The notes under the pieces: generated by a model | Databases searched by the model: none | Told to the model about the DNA's origin: nothing | Seen by the model: only the letters and a program-made list of their open reading frames with translations | Shown here: in pieces, positions 9,967 to 17,992 of the stretch | Layout: each line of letters begins with the position of its first letter | Numbering within the stretch: the first letter of the stretch is position 1 | Position numbers and translations under genes: made by a program | From: JAYFQF01 sp034927285 | GTDB taxonomy: Bacteria; Bacillota; Peptococcia; DRI-13; UBA5745 | Length of the DNA stretch: 64,000 bases | Reading direction: 5' to 3' | Assembly: GCA_034927285.1 (NCBI GenBank) | Contig: JAYFQF010000013.1 | Span: 62,001-126,000, forward strand

Positions 9967-10073
9967 AACGCGGCGGCCGGGCAAAGGGCAAGGGGGAAAA
10001 TTTTTCCCTTTTGAGGGGAAGTTTTTTTCTCTTTTTTAGCGGAATTTCAGAAGAGAAGGACGGATAAGGGGCA

Positions 10074-11177
10074 ATGGCGGATAAAATAGAGAAAAAATTG
10101 CGAAAAAAAAGCTGGCACAGAATATGCAAATCAATCAGATTAACAGGGCTTTTTATGAGTTTGCTTTGCCTGCTGTCTTTGGAAGGCTGCGGTTTTTCCC
10201 AAGGAGACAAAGCTTATTTCGAAGACCCCAAAGGAATGAAAATTGAACCCCTGACCTTTGTGGCGGGCACGATCAACGGCAGTTGGGTTCAAATCGCCGC
10301 AGCCCTGGCCGAAAGGGTCAACGACGTCTGCTCCGGATATCCCGTCACGGTCTCTACAGGCGGGGATATCGCCAATACAAAGCTTATTCAGAGGGGAGAA
10401 GCGGATATCGGCTTTTCCCAGCAGCTTATTCTTAACCGGATGCTGGCGGAGCAGGAGTCGGGGGAAGCGACTCTGGAAAATGTCCGGGGCATAGCGGCTA
10501 TGGAATCCACGGCCCTGTATTTTATTGCGGACCAGTCTTTGGAAGCCGAATACCTGGGGGATTTGCTGCACAGCGGCAAAAAACTCAGGCTGGGGACCCT
10601 GTCGGACTCAGATACCAGTTATATGCTGCTGGAGCAGGTCCTGGAGGCTTACGGGCTGAAAAATCAGGGTGAGGCGCTGGAATCGGGAACGGAAATCTAT
10701 ACGGCCGACGGCGGTTCCTTGTTTAAGGCCTATCAGGATCACTATTTTGACCTTTTGGTCATCAATGAATCCCTTTATGATCCGGCCCTGGCGGAGCTTT
10801 TGGAGAAGCGGGAATCCAGAATATTGCAGATAGAGCCGGGGATCATCAGAAAATTAACGGCGATTCCCGGCTGGCAGTCCCTGACCATTCCCGCAGGCAC
10901 CTATTTGGGGCAGACGGCGGACGTGCAGACTCTGGGGATGAAAACGGTACTGATCGCCAATAAAGACGTTTCGGAAGAAGCGGCTTATCTCCTGGCCAGG
11001 ATTATTAACGAAAACATCGCCTTTCTGGAAATGATCCATCAATCCTATAAAGAGGTCAGGAGCGGCAATTTACCGGTGATCCAGTCGGTAATGCTTCACC
11101 CCGGGGCCAGGCGATACTATGAAGAGACGGGATTGCTTTCCAAAAAAGGAGAAGAAGATGAAACGGATAAAGAGTAG
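10074..11177 (+). CDS. TAXI-family solute-binding lipoprotein
   Basis: Up to 367 residues. A basic N-terminus precedes a hydrophobic segment ending in a lipobox-like LSLEGC, then a TAXI-type binding domain: FVAGTINGSWVQIAAALAE, VTVSTGGDIANTKLI, EADIGFSQQ and the late LTIPAGTYLGQ. ATG 10074 has an AGGGG very close upstream. The next in-frame ATG is 10155, which would leave only 11 residues before the Cys and no basic n-region but would lie downstream of the sigma-54 start point. I keep 10074 because it gives a normal lipoprotein signal. The gene leads the tripartite tricarboxylate-type transporter operon and overlaps the next gene by 20 bp. Confidence 0.75.
   Translation: MADKIEKKLRKKSWHRICKSIRLTGLFMSLLCLLSLEGCGFSQGDKAYFEDPKGMKIEPLTFVAGTINGSWVQIAAALAERVNDVCSGYPVTVSTGGDIANTKLIQRGEADIGFSQQLILNRMLAEQESGEATLENVRGIAAMESTALYFIADQSLEAEYLGDLLHSGKKLRLGTLSDSDTSYMLLEQVLEAYGLKNQGEALESGTEIYTADGGSLFKAYQDHYFDLLVINESLYDPALAELLEKRESRILQIEPGIIRKLTAIPGWQSLTIPAGTYLGQTADVQTLGMKTVLIANKDVSEEAAYLLARIINENIAFLEMIHQSYKEVRSGNLPVIQSVMLHPGARRYYEETGLLSKKGEEDETDKE
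10112..10128 (+). promoter_or_regulatory. Sigma-54 promoter ahead of the tctCCBA-type operon
   Basis: CTGGCACAGAATATGCA has an intact TGGCAC -24 element and TGCA at -12 with the correct 12-position spacing. It lies within the first 20 codons of the longest reading of the TAXI lipoprotein gene, so a transcript from here would start near 10139. A GGGAAAATTTTTCCC inverted repeat at about 10003-10018 upstream could be an activator site or part of a terminator. Confidence 0.65.
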
Positions 11178-12171
11178 CGCCTTAATCCTTTTTGGAGCCA
11201 TTCTTGTGCTTGCCGGCCTGCTGTTTTACGCTGAAGAACAAATGTTCGATAAGCAGACCGCAGAGCTTCGGGCGGCTGTGGAAAATTACCCGGAAAAACC
11301 CATAGAGATGATCATCGTCTGGTCTGCCGGAGGAGGCTCCGATCTGGCGGCCCGCCTCATCGGCAGTTATGCGGCTAAATCCCTGGGCCAGCCCTTTGTC
11401 TATTCAAACGTTACGGGAAAAAATGGCGACGAGGGCTGGAAGAAAGCCCAGCAGGCTCCGGCGGACGGCTATACCATAGCGAATCTGACCTTCGATATCC
11501 TGACCAACCAGGCCATGGGGCAAACTGACGTAAAGTATACGGATTTTGATCTGATCTGTCAGTTTACCGTTCAGCCCGTGGGGATCTTTGTTTCCGCCGC
11601 CAGTCCTTTTCAAAGCCTGGAGGAGCTTTTAGCCGCGGCCGCCGAAAGGCCCAATGAAATCACGATGGCCACCACCCCCCTGGGAGGTTTTTTTCATCAG
11701 GGAGTAACCCTACTGGAAAACGCTGCGGGGAAGGCCCGCTTTAATATGGTCCCCTATAAAGGCTCTAAGGAAATTATCGCCGCGCTGATCCGGGGCAAAG
11801 CGGAAGCGGGGATACAGACGCTGACGGGCATGGAGCAGTATATGGAAGAGGAGGGCCTCCGGCTTTTGGCGGTGCTTACCGAAGAGAGGCTGGCTAATTT
11901 TCCGGAAGCGCCCACGGCCAGAGAGCTTGGCTATGACGTAGTATATAAAAGCTGGCGGGGCTTTGGCGTTCCGAAGGGAACGCCTCCGGAGATCCGGCAG
12001 CGTCTGGAAACAGCCTTCCGGGAGGCCTTTAACGACCCGGAATTCCAGCAAAAGGCCCAAAGGGCCAGGCTGGATCTGGTCTACGCGGAAGCAGAGGATT
12101 TCCGCGCTTATCTGGATGCCCAGTACCCCCATGTAGAAGGGGTTTTACGTCAGCTGGGATTTGTCAAATGA
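11158..12171 (+). CDS. tctC: TctC-family tricarboxylate-type binding protein 1
   Basis: A 337-residue Bug/TctC binding protein. After one uncleaved-looking hydrophobic segment (residues about 5-22, no lipobox Cys) comes YPEKPIEMIIVWSAGGGSD, the signature start of the family. This is followed by LAARLIGSYAA, the conserved MVPYKGSKEIIAALIRGKA-type segment and VPKGTPPEIRQRLE. ATG 11158 follows AAAAGGAGAAG. It is a close paralogue of the next gene but appears membrane-anchored rather than lipid-modified. Known TctC proteins deliver citrate or other carboxylates to TctAB; the ligand here is unknown. Confidence 0.88.
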   Translation: MKRIKSSALILFGAILVLAGLLFYAEEQMFDKQTAELRAAVENYPEKPIEMIIVWSAGGGSDLAARLIGSYAAKSLGQPFVYSNVTGKNGDEGWKKAQQAPADGYTIANLTFDILTNQAMGQTDVKYTDFDLICQFTVQPVGIFVSAASPFQSLEELLAAAAERPNEITMATTPLGGFFHQGVTLLENAAGKARFNMVPYKGSKEIIAALIRGKAEAGIQTLTGMEQYMEEEGLRLLAVLTEERLANFPEAPTARELGYDVVYKSWRGFGVPKGTPPEIRQRLETAFREAFNDPEFQQKAQRARLDLVYAEAEDFRAYLDAQYPHVEGVLRQLGFVK

Positions 12172-12269
12172 AGGATTTTTCAGGGAAAGGAGGAAAGCCG
12201 CCGTTTATTCGGCCGGCAGCATATTGGAAGGAGCTTACTTGAAAAACAGCAGAAAAGAGAGGGAGTAAA

Positions 12270-13304
12270 ATGAAAAAAATCAAGGGGATTCTGATGATCG
12301 GCCTGATATTATCAATATTATTATCTATGGTCGGCTGCGGCGGTCAGACCGGGCAGGCCAACGCCTCCCAGCCGGGCGGTCAGGGAGGAACGCCTGAAGG
12401 AACGCCCGCGGAAGATCCTTATCCGGAAAAACCCATTGATATGATCATCGTTTGGACCGCCGGCGGCGGCTCCGACCTGGCGGCCCGGCTGATCGGAGAT
12501 TATGCGGCGGCAGAATTGGGACAGGCCTTTGTTTATCAAAACGTTACCGGCTCCAACGGCGCTATCGGCTGGGACCAGGCGGTCAATGCCAAGGCCGACG
12601 GTTATACCCTGGCAAACCTTACTTTCGATGTGCTGACCAATCAGGCTATGGGCCAAACCACGGTAAAATACGATGATTTTGATTTAATCATGCAGTTTAC
12701 CACCCAGCCGGTAGGCGTGTTTGTCCCCGGAGACAGCCCTTATCAGAATCTGGAGGAGCTTTTGGCCGCCGCCGCGGAAAAACCGGAGACCCTGCAAATG
12801 GGCACTACGGCTCTGGGCGGCTTTTTCCACCAGGCCTCAGGCCTTTTAGAGGCGGCCACCGACGGCGCCAGGTTCAAGTATCTGCCTTATAAGGGAAGCG
12901 CCGAGATCATTGCCGCCCTTTCCGGAAAACATGTGGATGCCGGTATTCAGACCCTGACCGGTATGGAGCAGCACATTCAGGAGGGCAGCATCCGCATGCT
13001 GGCGGTATTGGCCAACGAGAGATCCGCCATTTTCCCGGAGGTGCCCACGGCCAAAGAGCTGGGCTACGATGTATCCTGGGAAAGCTGGCGCGGCTTTGGC
13101 GTACCGAAAGGAACTCCCGAAGCCGTCAGGGCCAAATTGGAGGACGCCTTTAAAAAGGCCTATGATAATCCTGAATTCCAGGCCAAGGCCAAGGCCGCCG
13201 GCATGGACCTTTACTATCGGGGCTCCGCGGACTTCAAGGCCTTGTTGGATGAGCAATATCCAAACGTAGAAACCGTCCTGAAACAATTGAATTTTATTCA
13301 GTAA
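12270..13304 (+). CDS. tctC: TctC-family tricarboxylate-type binding lipoprotein 2
   Basis: A 344-residue lipoprotein with lipobox SMVGCG (Cys about residue 23), a short Gly/Gln/Pro-rich linker, then a TctC/Bug domain starting YPEKPIDMIIVWTAGGGSD. It is strongly similar along its length to the product of the preceding gene, including the NLTFDVLTNQAMGQT region and ESWRGFGVPKGTPE. This points to a tandem duplication that kept both copies. It lies directly upstream of tctB and tctA. Only this copy has a clear lipid anchor site, so it may be the classical partner of the permease. GAGGGAG precedes ATG 12270. Confidence 0.9.
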   Translation: MKKIKGILMIGLILSILLSMVGCGGQTGQANASQPGGQGGTPEGTPAEDPYPEKPIDMIIVWTAGGGSDLAARLIGDYAAAELGQAFVYQNVTGSNGAIGWDQAVNAKADGYTLANLTFDVLTNQAMGQTTVKYDDFDLIMQFTTQPVGVFVPGDSPYQNLEELLAAAAEKPETLQMGTTALGGFFHQASGLLEAATDGARFKYLPYKGSAEIIAALSGKHVDAGIQTLTGMEQHIQEGSIRMLAVLANERSAIFPEVPTAKELGYDVSWESWRGFGVPKGTPEAVRAKLEDAFKKAYDNPEFQAKAKAAGMDLYYRGSADFKALLDEQYPNVETVLKQLNFIQ

Positions 13305-13355
13305 AGGGCCGGCCGGCAGGCGGACCGAAAGAAAGATCCGGGAAGGCGGTTGAAC

Positions 13356-13808
13356 ATGAAAGCTGACTTATTTGCCGGAATAGCCGGCGTTATGGTTTCC
13401 ATTACGGCCTGGGTGGTGGCGGGCTCTTTTCCGCATTTTGCCACGGCTAAGGCAGGGCCTGCGTTTTATCCCCAGGTAGTGGCGGCGCTTTTTGCGGTTA
13501 CCAGCCTGGCGCTGATCCTTCAGGCGGCCCGGGAAAAACGGGAGTGCGAAGGCCTGAGCGCCGGTCAGCTGAAAAAGCTGGCCGGGGTGCTGCTCATCTT
13601 GGTGGGCTACTATTTCGGGATGAGCTATCTGGGCTATTTTACGGCTACTTTCATTGCCGGTATCGTTCTGGCGATCTGCGTATTCCGTAAAATCAGCAAA
13701 GAAACGTTGATCTTAAGCCTGATGACCACCTTAATTATCTGCGGCGGCATTTATGTGATCTTCCAGATCCTGCTGAAGGCGCCGCTGCCCCGAGGAATCC
13801 TATTTTAG
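13356..13808 (+). CDS. tctB: TctB-family small permease subunit
   Basis: A 150-residue membrane protein with four hydrophobic segments (about residues 7-24, 36-55, 76-98 and 105-145). It has the FPHFATAKAGPAFYPQVVAA region typical of TctB, where a P-x-FYP motif follows helix 1. It is the small subunit of a tripartite tricarboxylate transporter. ATG 13356 is chosen because GGAAGG lies 9 nt upstream; TTG 13350 is possible. It sits 12 bp before tctA. Confidence 0.85.
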   Translation: MKADLFAGIAGVMVSITAWVVAGSFPHFATAKAGPAFYPQVVAALFAVTSLALILQAAREKRECEGLSAGQLKKLAGVLLILVGYYFGMSYLGYFTATFIAGIVLAICVFRKISKETLILSLMTTLIICGGIYVIFQILLKAPLPRGILF

Positions 13809-13820
13809 AGGTGAAATAAG

Positions 13821-15314
13821 ATGGATTTGATTCTCCAGGCGGTTGCGACGGTGTTTCAGCCGCTGAACTTCCTGCTTGTTCTTTTAGGCGTGCTGATCGG
13901 TACGCTGTTTGGAGCGATACCGGGGCTGACGGCCACTCTGGCCATTGCCCTGCTGTCGCCGCTGACCTTTAATATGGACCCTGTTTCGTCAATGCTCCTG
14001 CTGTTGGGGATCTACGCCGGCGGCATGTATGGGGGGAGCATCACGGCCATCACCATAAGGGCGCCGGGAGCGCCGGCCAATGCGGCGGTGGTGGACGACG
14101 GCTATGCCCTTACCATGCAGGGCAAGGGAGGCGTGGCCATCGGCATCTCCAATGTGGCCGGCGTAGTAGGCGGCCTGCTCAGCTGCCTGGCCATGATTTT
14201 CCTGGCTCCACTGCTGGCGAAATTTGCATTGCTTTTTGGACCGGCGGAATATTTTTCCGTCACTGTTTTTGGCTTGGCCGCCGTCTTTGCCGTCAGCGGC
14301 AAGTCTTTTCTGAAGGGGCTCTTTTCCGCTCTTTTGGGGCTGTTATTAGCCACAGTAGGCTATGACCCGATTTTGCCGTTTGCCCGCTTTACTTTCGGCC
14401 AGCCGGCCTTGACCCGGGGCCTGTCTTTTTTGCCGGCGGTCATCGGTATGTTTGCTTTCGCCGAAGTGATTCGTCTGGTTCTGGAGTACCGGGGCGAGGA
14501 GAGCCTGGAACGGATAAAGGTCCAGCGGATCTGGCCAAATTTCCAGGAACTGAAAAGCACCTTTTATTTTATGATCCGGGGCGGCATCCTGGGCATCCTG
14601 ATCGGCATTCTGCCGGGCGCCGGCGGAACTATCGCTTCCTACGTGGCCTATGGGGATGTGCAAAGGAAGACGAAACATCCGGAACTGATCGGCAAAGGTT
14701 CCCTGGAGGCTATCGCGGGGCCGGAATCAGCGAATAACGCCGTGTCCGGCGGCGCCATGATCCCCATGCTGACCCTGGGGATACCGGGGGATTCCGTTAC
14801 CGCCGTTTTACTGGGAGCCATGATGATCCAGGGGATCCAGCCGGGACCTTTGCTGTTTAAGCAGCACCTGGACGTGGTGTATCCGATTTTTGCCGGGATG
14901 ATTTTATCGAATTTCGCTCTCTTGCTCATCGGCATGCTGGTGGTCAAGCCGATTTCCCGCATCGCCATGATCAAGAAACCTCTGCTGATCAGCTTTCTGA
15001 TGATCTTCGGCGTGATCGGTTCCTTCGCTTCTTCCAGCAGCTTGTCCGACGTTGTGGTGGCCATCGGTTTCGGCGTCCTGGGTTTTTTCATGGACCGTTA
15101 TGAATTTCCGATCGCGCCCACGGTTCTGGCGATGATTCTGGGGCCGATGCTGGAAAACGCCCTGCGTCAGGCAATGATCACCTCCAACGGCAGTCTGATG
15201 ATTTTTATCACCAAACCTATCAGCGCGTTATTTTTAGCCATTGCGGTCATCACCAGCTTGTCGATGATCCTCAGAGAAAAAAAGGCGGCGAGAGCCCGGG
15301 CCGCCGGACTTTAG
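13821..15314 (+). CDS. tctA: TctA-family large permease subunit
   Basis: A 497-residue polytopic membrane protein, usual length for TctA, with about eleven hydrophobic segments. Family motifs include the N-terminal GTLFGAIPGLTATLAIALL, AGGMYGGSITAI, the central GILIGILPGAGGTIASYVAY repeat of the same motif, and AIAGPESANNAVSGGAMIPM followed by LTLGIPGDSVTAVLLGA. It forms the transport channel with TctB and takes ligand from TctC proteins. An AGAGGTGAAAT site precedes ATG 13821. The operon ends with a strong hairpin at 15376-15420. Confidence 0.95.
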   Translation: MDLILQAVATVFQPLNFLLVLLGVLIGTLFGAIPGLTATLAIALLSPLTFNMDPVSSMLLLLGIYAGGMYGGSITAITIRAPGAPANAAVVDDGYALTMQGKGGVAIGISNVAGVVGGLLSCLAMIFLAPLLAKFALLFGPAEYFSVTVFGLAAVFAVSGKSFLKGLFSALLGLLLATVGYDPILPFARFTFGQPALTRGLSFLPAVIGMFAFAEVIRLVLEYRGEESLERIKVQRIWPNFQELKSTFYFMIRGGILGILIGILPGAGGTIASYVAYGDVQRKTKHPELIGKGSLEAIAGPESANNAVSGGAMIPMLTLGIPGDSVTAVLLGAMMIQGIQPGPLLFKQHLDVVYPIFAGMILSNFALLLIGMLVVKPISRIAMIKKPLLISFLMIFGVIGSFASSSSLSDVVVAIGFGVLGFFMDRYEFPIAPTVLAMILGPMLENALRQAMITSNGSLMIFITKPISALFLAIAVITSLSMILREKKAARARAAGL

Positions 15315-15375
15315 AGTCAACAAATCCTGAGGATGAACCCTGAGGGCGTCAATCAAATAAACCCTCCCTGAAAGA

Positions 15376-15425
15376 GAGCTGTTTCTGAAGAAGACTTGCC
15401 TTCCTCAGAAGCAGCCCTTTCATTT
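15376..15425 (+). terminator. Terminator after tctA
   Basis: GAGCTGTTTCTGAAGAAG pairs with CTTCCTCAGAAGCAGCCC, with G-U pairs only as exceptions, around a 7-nt loop and is followed by TTTCATTT. It ends the tct operon 60 nt past the stop codon. Confidence 0.7.
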
Positions 15426-15454
15426 ATGATCAGGGTCCGCCGGCCGGATCGGGG

Positions 15455-15472
15455 ACCAGGGCCGGCCCTGGT
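15455..15472. repeat. 18-bp perfect palindrome
   Basis: ACCAGGGCCGGCCCTGGT is its own reverse complement and is followed on the plus strand by TTCATTTT. It may be a second terminator or a dimeric operator ahead of the sigma-54 activator gene at 15612. No other gene-like content is seen in 15315-15611. Confidence 0.5.
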
Positions 15473-15611
15473 TTCATTTTCGGGTCAAGGCCTTCAGATT
15501 ATTCTTTAACTGTAAATATCGGTCTTATTATAGCGGCGAAAATATGGTATGCTAAAGAGGCGGAACTTTTTATCTTCTTCGCTTGATTTTGTAACCCGGA
15601 GGAATAGCGCT

Positions 15612-17246
15612 ATGGACAAGGAAACGCTGATCTCCACGCTGCCGATCATCGCAAAAGCTATTTACGGCACGGCCTCTTTGACCGACGGGGAAGGCCGTAC
15701 CCTGGCCTCTTATGATATGAACGGAAAAAAGATCGGGGTGACGGAGCATTTTTTTCATCATACGGCTTTTTTGGCGGCCAGAACCGGGAAGCCTCAGCAG
15801 GGCTTGGTAGACCGTGACAAAAATATCCGGGTCTGGGCCTGGCCTATAGGCGAATTCGTGATCATCACCTGCAGCCTTGTCCTGGTAGAGCAGGAAAAGC
15901 AGCTGCTGGACACGCTGCGGGGGGCGCTGCCCTTATTGAGCCAGGTGGTTTCCGGAGAAGCCGTGATTTTTGACAAAGAAGGAAAGCGGCTTTACAGCGC
16001 CGATAATAACGGCCGGCAGAATCCGGAGTTTATCGGAAAAGTCAGCGAGGCGGCAAAAAAGACCATGAAGTCGCGAAGGCCTACCGTAAGCCCATCTCTT
16101 TCTATTCCCGGCGCCGTCGCCGTGCGCATTCCCGTCGGCGAGAACTTCGGCCTGGGTATAAATAACGAAGAGAGCGTGAAAAGCAAAAAAAAGCTGTTGT
16201 CGGATGTCTGGAAACTGCAGTATGCCCGCTATACCTTTGAAGATATTTATGGAAAAAGCCAGGCCATTACCGAGTGTAAAGAAACGGCCCGGGCCGTGGC
16301 CTCCTCCAATTCCAGCGTGCTGATCTTCGGGGAAACCGGCGCGGGCAAGGAATTGTTTGCCCAGGCCATCCATAACGAAAGCCAGCGAAAGTCCCAACCT
16401 TTTGTGGCCATTAACTGCGGCGCTTTACCCAGCTCCCTGATCGAAAGCACCCTTTTTGGCTATGTGGAGGGCGCGTTTACCGGCGCGGGAAAAAACGGCA
16501 TGGCCGGTTCCTTTGAACAAGCCAACGGCGGCACTATTTTTTTGGACGAGATCGGCGAGATGGACCTGGAGCTGCAAAAAAAGATTCTGCGGGTTTTGCA
16601 GGAAAGGGTGGTGACGCGGATCGGCAGCAGCCAGAGTATCCCCTTGGATATCCGGGTGATCTCCTCCACCAACCGGGACATCAAGGAAATGGTCCGGGAA
16701 AAGACCTTTCGGGAGGACCTCTACTTCCGGCTCAACGTCATTGAGCTGGTGATCCCGCCCCTTTGCCGGCGTAAGGAAGACATCCCTATTTTGATCGACT
16801 ATTTCATCAAGAGATATAACAGACTGCTGACCAAAATGGTGGTGGGCGCAAAAAGCGAGGTCTACGAGGCCTGTCAGAGCTATTCCTGGCCCGGCAACAT
16901 CCGGGAACTGCAAAACTGCGTGGAATACGCCATGAATGTCTGTGAAAAAAGCTGCCATCTGCTGGATATACAGCACCTGCCCAGCTATATCACCAATCCC
17001 CGTCCTGAACCGGAGGTCGAGGTGGTCAAGGCTGCCGCGCCTCCGGAAAGCGCCGCCGAGGAAAAGGGCCTGAAATTGGCCAAAAGCGCTATCGAGCGCT
17101 ATCTGATCCTGGAAGCGCTGAAAAATGCCGGCGGAAACAAGCGGGCTTGTGCTCAGCTGCTGAATATGAGCGCCAGTACCCTTTGGCGGAAAATGAGAAA
17201 ATACGGAATTACCGAGGAAAGCCGTTGGAAGGTGGACAGCCGGTGA
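15612..17246 (+). CDS. Sigma-54-dependent activator with novel-looking N-terminal sensor region
   Basis: A 544-residue activator. Residues 1-200 form a sensor-like region without a receiver Asp; it contains two similar alpha/beta stretches (TASLTDGEGRTLASYD and GEAVIFDKEGKRLYSAD) and could be PAS/GAF-like. The AAA+ domain follows, with Walker A GETGAGKE, the GAFTGA loop and DEIGEMD. A Fis-type helix-turn-helix is at the end (NMSASTLWRKMRKYG). ATG 15612 has GGAGG 9 nt upstream and is preferred over ATG 15549. It is coupled to the GDSL hydrolase gene by a GTGA overlap. No clear -24/-12 site was found next to it, so its target may lie elsewhere. Confidence 0.88.
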   Translation: MDKETLISTLPIIAKAIYGTASLTDGEGRTLASYDMNGKKIGVTEHFFHHTAFLAARTGKPQQGLVDRDKNIRVWAWPIGEFVIITCSLVLVEQEKQLLDTLRGALPLLSQVVSGEAVIFDKEGKRLYSADNNGRQNPEFIGKVSEAAKKTMKSRRPTVSPSLSIPGAVAVRIPVGENFGLGINNEESVKSKKKLLSDVWKLQYARYTFEDIYGKSQAITECKETARAVASSNSSVLIFGETGAGKELFAQAIHNESQRKSQPFVAINCGALPSSLIESTLFGYVEGAFTGAGKNGMAGSFEQANGGTIFLDEIGEMDLELQKKILRVLQERVVTRIGSSQSIPLDIRVISSTNRDIKEMVREKTFREDLYFRLNVIELVIPPLCRRKEDIPILIDYFIKRYNRLLTKMVVGAKSEVYEACQSYSWPGNIRELQNCVEYAMNVCEKSCHLLDIQHLPSYITNPRPEPEVEVVKAAAPPESAAEEKGLKLAKSAIERYLILEALKNAGGNKRACAQLLNMSASTLWRKMRKYGITEESRWKVDSR

Positions 17247-17803
17247 AGGACTTGATCTGCGCTTTGGGAGATTCCCTGACCTGGGGCTATCCCTTTGGGC
17301 CGGAGTATTCCTGGGCCAGATCCCTGGGGCCGGTAAGGGTAAAGAATTTCGGCCGGAACGGAGATACTTTGGGGGATATGCTGCTGCGGACGGAACAGGC
17401 TCTGGCGCCGAAGCCCCTTTATCTTCTGGTGATGGGGGGCGCTAACGATCTGTATTGCCGCCGCTCCCGGCCGCAGATGGAGACGGACCTCCTGGCCATC
17501 GCCGGCCAGGCCGAAGCAGAAGGCGCCCGGCCTGTTCTGGGCCTTTGCCCCCCGGTTTTGGATGAAAGTGAAGGAGGACTGGCTCGCTGGCGTGACCGGC
17601 AAAAAGAGCTGGCTGCGATAAAGGACTGGCCGGTGATCGACTTTTTTTCCTGCCTCAGCGACGCCAAAGGAGAGCCCCGCCGGGAACTTTTTTGGGATGA
17701 ATGCCATCTGACCAAAGAGGGATATGGCGAAATGCGCCGATGTTTTGTAAAAAGCATAGGCAAACTGGTGCCTTCGCTTATTGATTTCTCAGGCAGATAT
17801 TGA
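17243..17803 (+). CDS. SGNH/GDSL-family hydrolase
   Basis: A 186-residue protein with all four SGNH blocks: GDS in ICALGDSLTWGY, Gly in NFGRNGDT, Asn in MGGANDLY, and the Asp/His pair in WDECHLTKEGY. No signal peptide is present, so it should act in the cytoplasm as an esterase, lipase or deacylase. GTG 17243 is chosen because it makes a GTGA overlap with the stop of the preceding activator gene and has GGAAGGTGG upstream. Being encoded with the activator suggests a shared pathway, but the substrate is not evident. Confidence 0.82.
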   Translation: MKDLICALGDSLTWGYPFGPEYSWARSLGPVRVKNFGRNGDTLGDMLLRTEQALAPKPLYLLVMGGANDLYCRRSRPQMETDLLAIAGQAEAEGARPVLGLCPPVLDESEGGLARWRDRQKELAAIKDWPVIDFFSCLSDAKGEPRRELFWDECHLTKEGYGEMRRCFVKSIGKLVPSLIDFSGRY

Positions 17804-17820
17804 TTTCCCGGCGGAAAAAC

Positions 17821-17868
17821 TTTAATATTAGTACGGCGGATATTTTTAATATCAGTGCAGGGCAGATT
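17821..17868. repeat. Two imperfect 24-bp tandem repeats
   Basis: Units at 17821-17844 and 17845-17868 share TTTAATAT at their starts and about 18 of 24 positions. A TTGACA follows at 17869. They lie in the 190-bp gap before the binding-protein/EAL fusion gene and could be operator sites. Confidence 0.45.
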
Positions 17869-17992
17869 TTGACAAGCGCTGTCGGAAGCGCAACAGGGCA
17901 AACAGCGCCGGACAGTCTTCGGCTTTAGAAAAGACACAGGCCTGGGGGCATACCAGAATCGAAAAAATCAGAATGTTTAGGGGTTGATCAAG

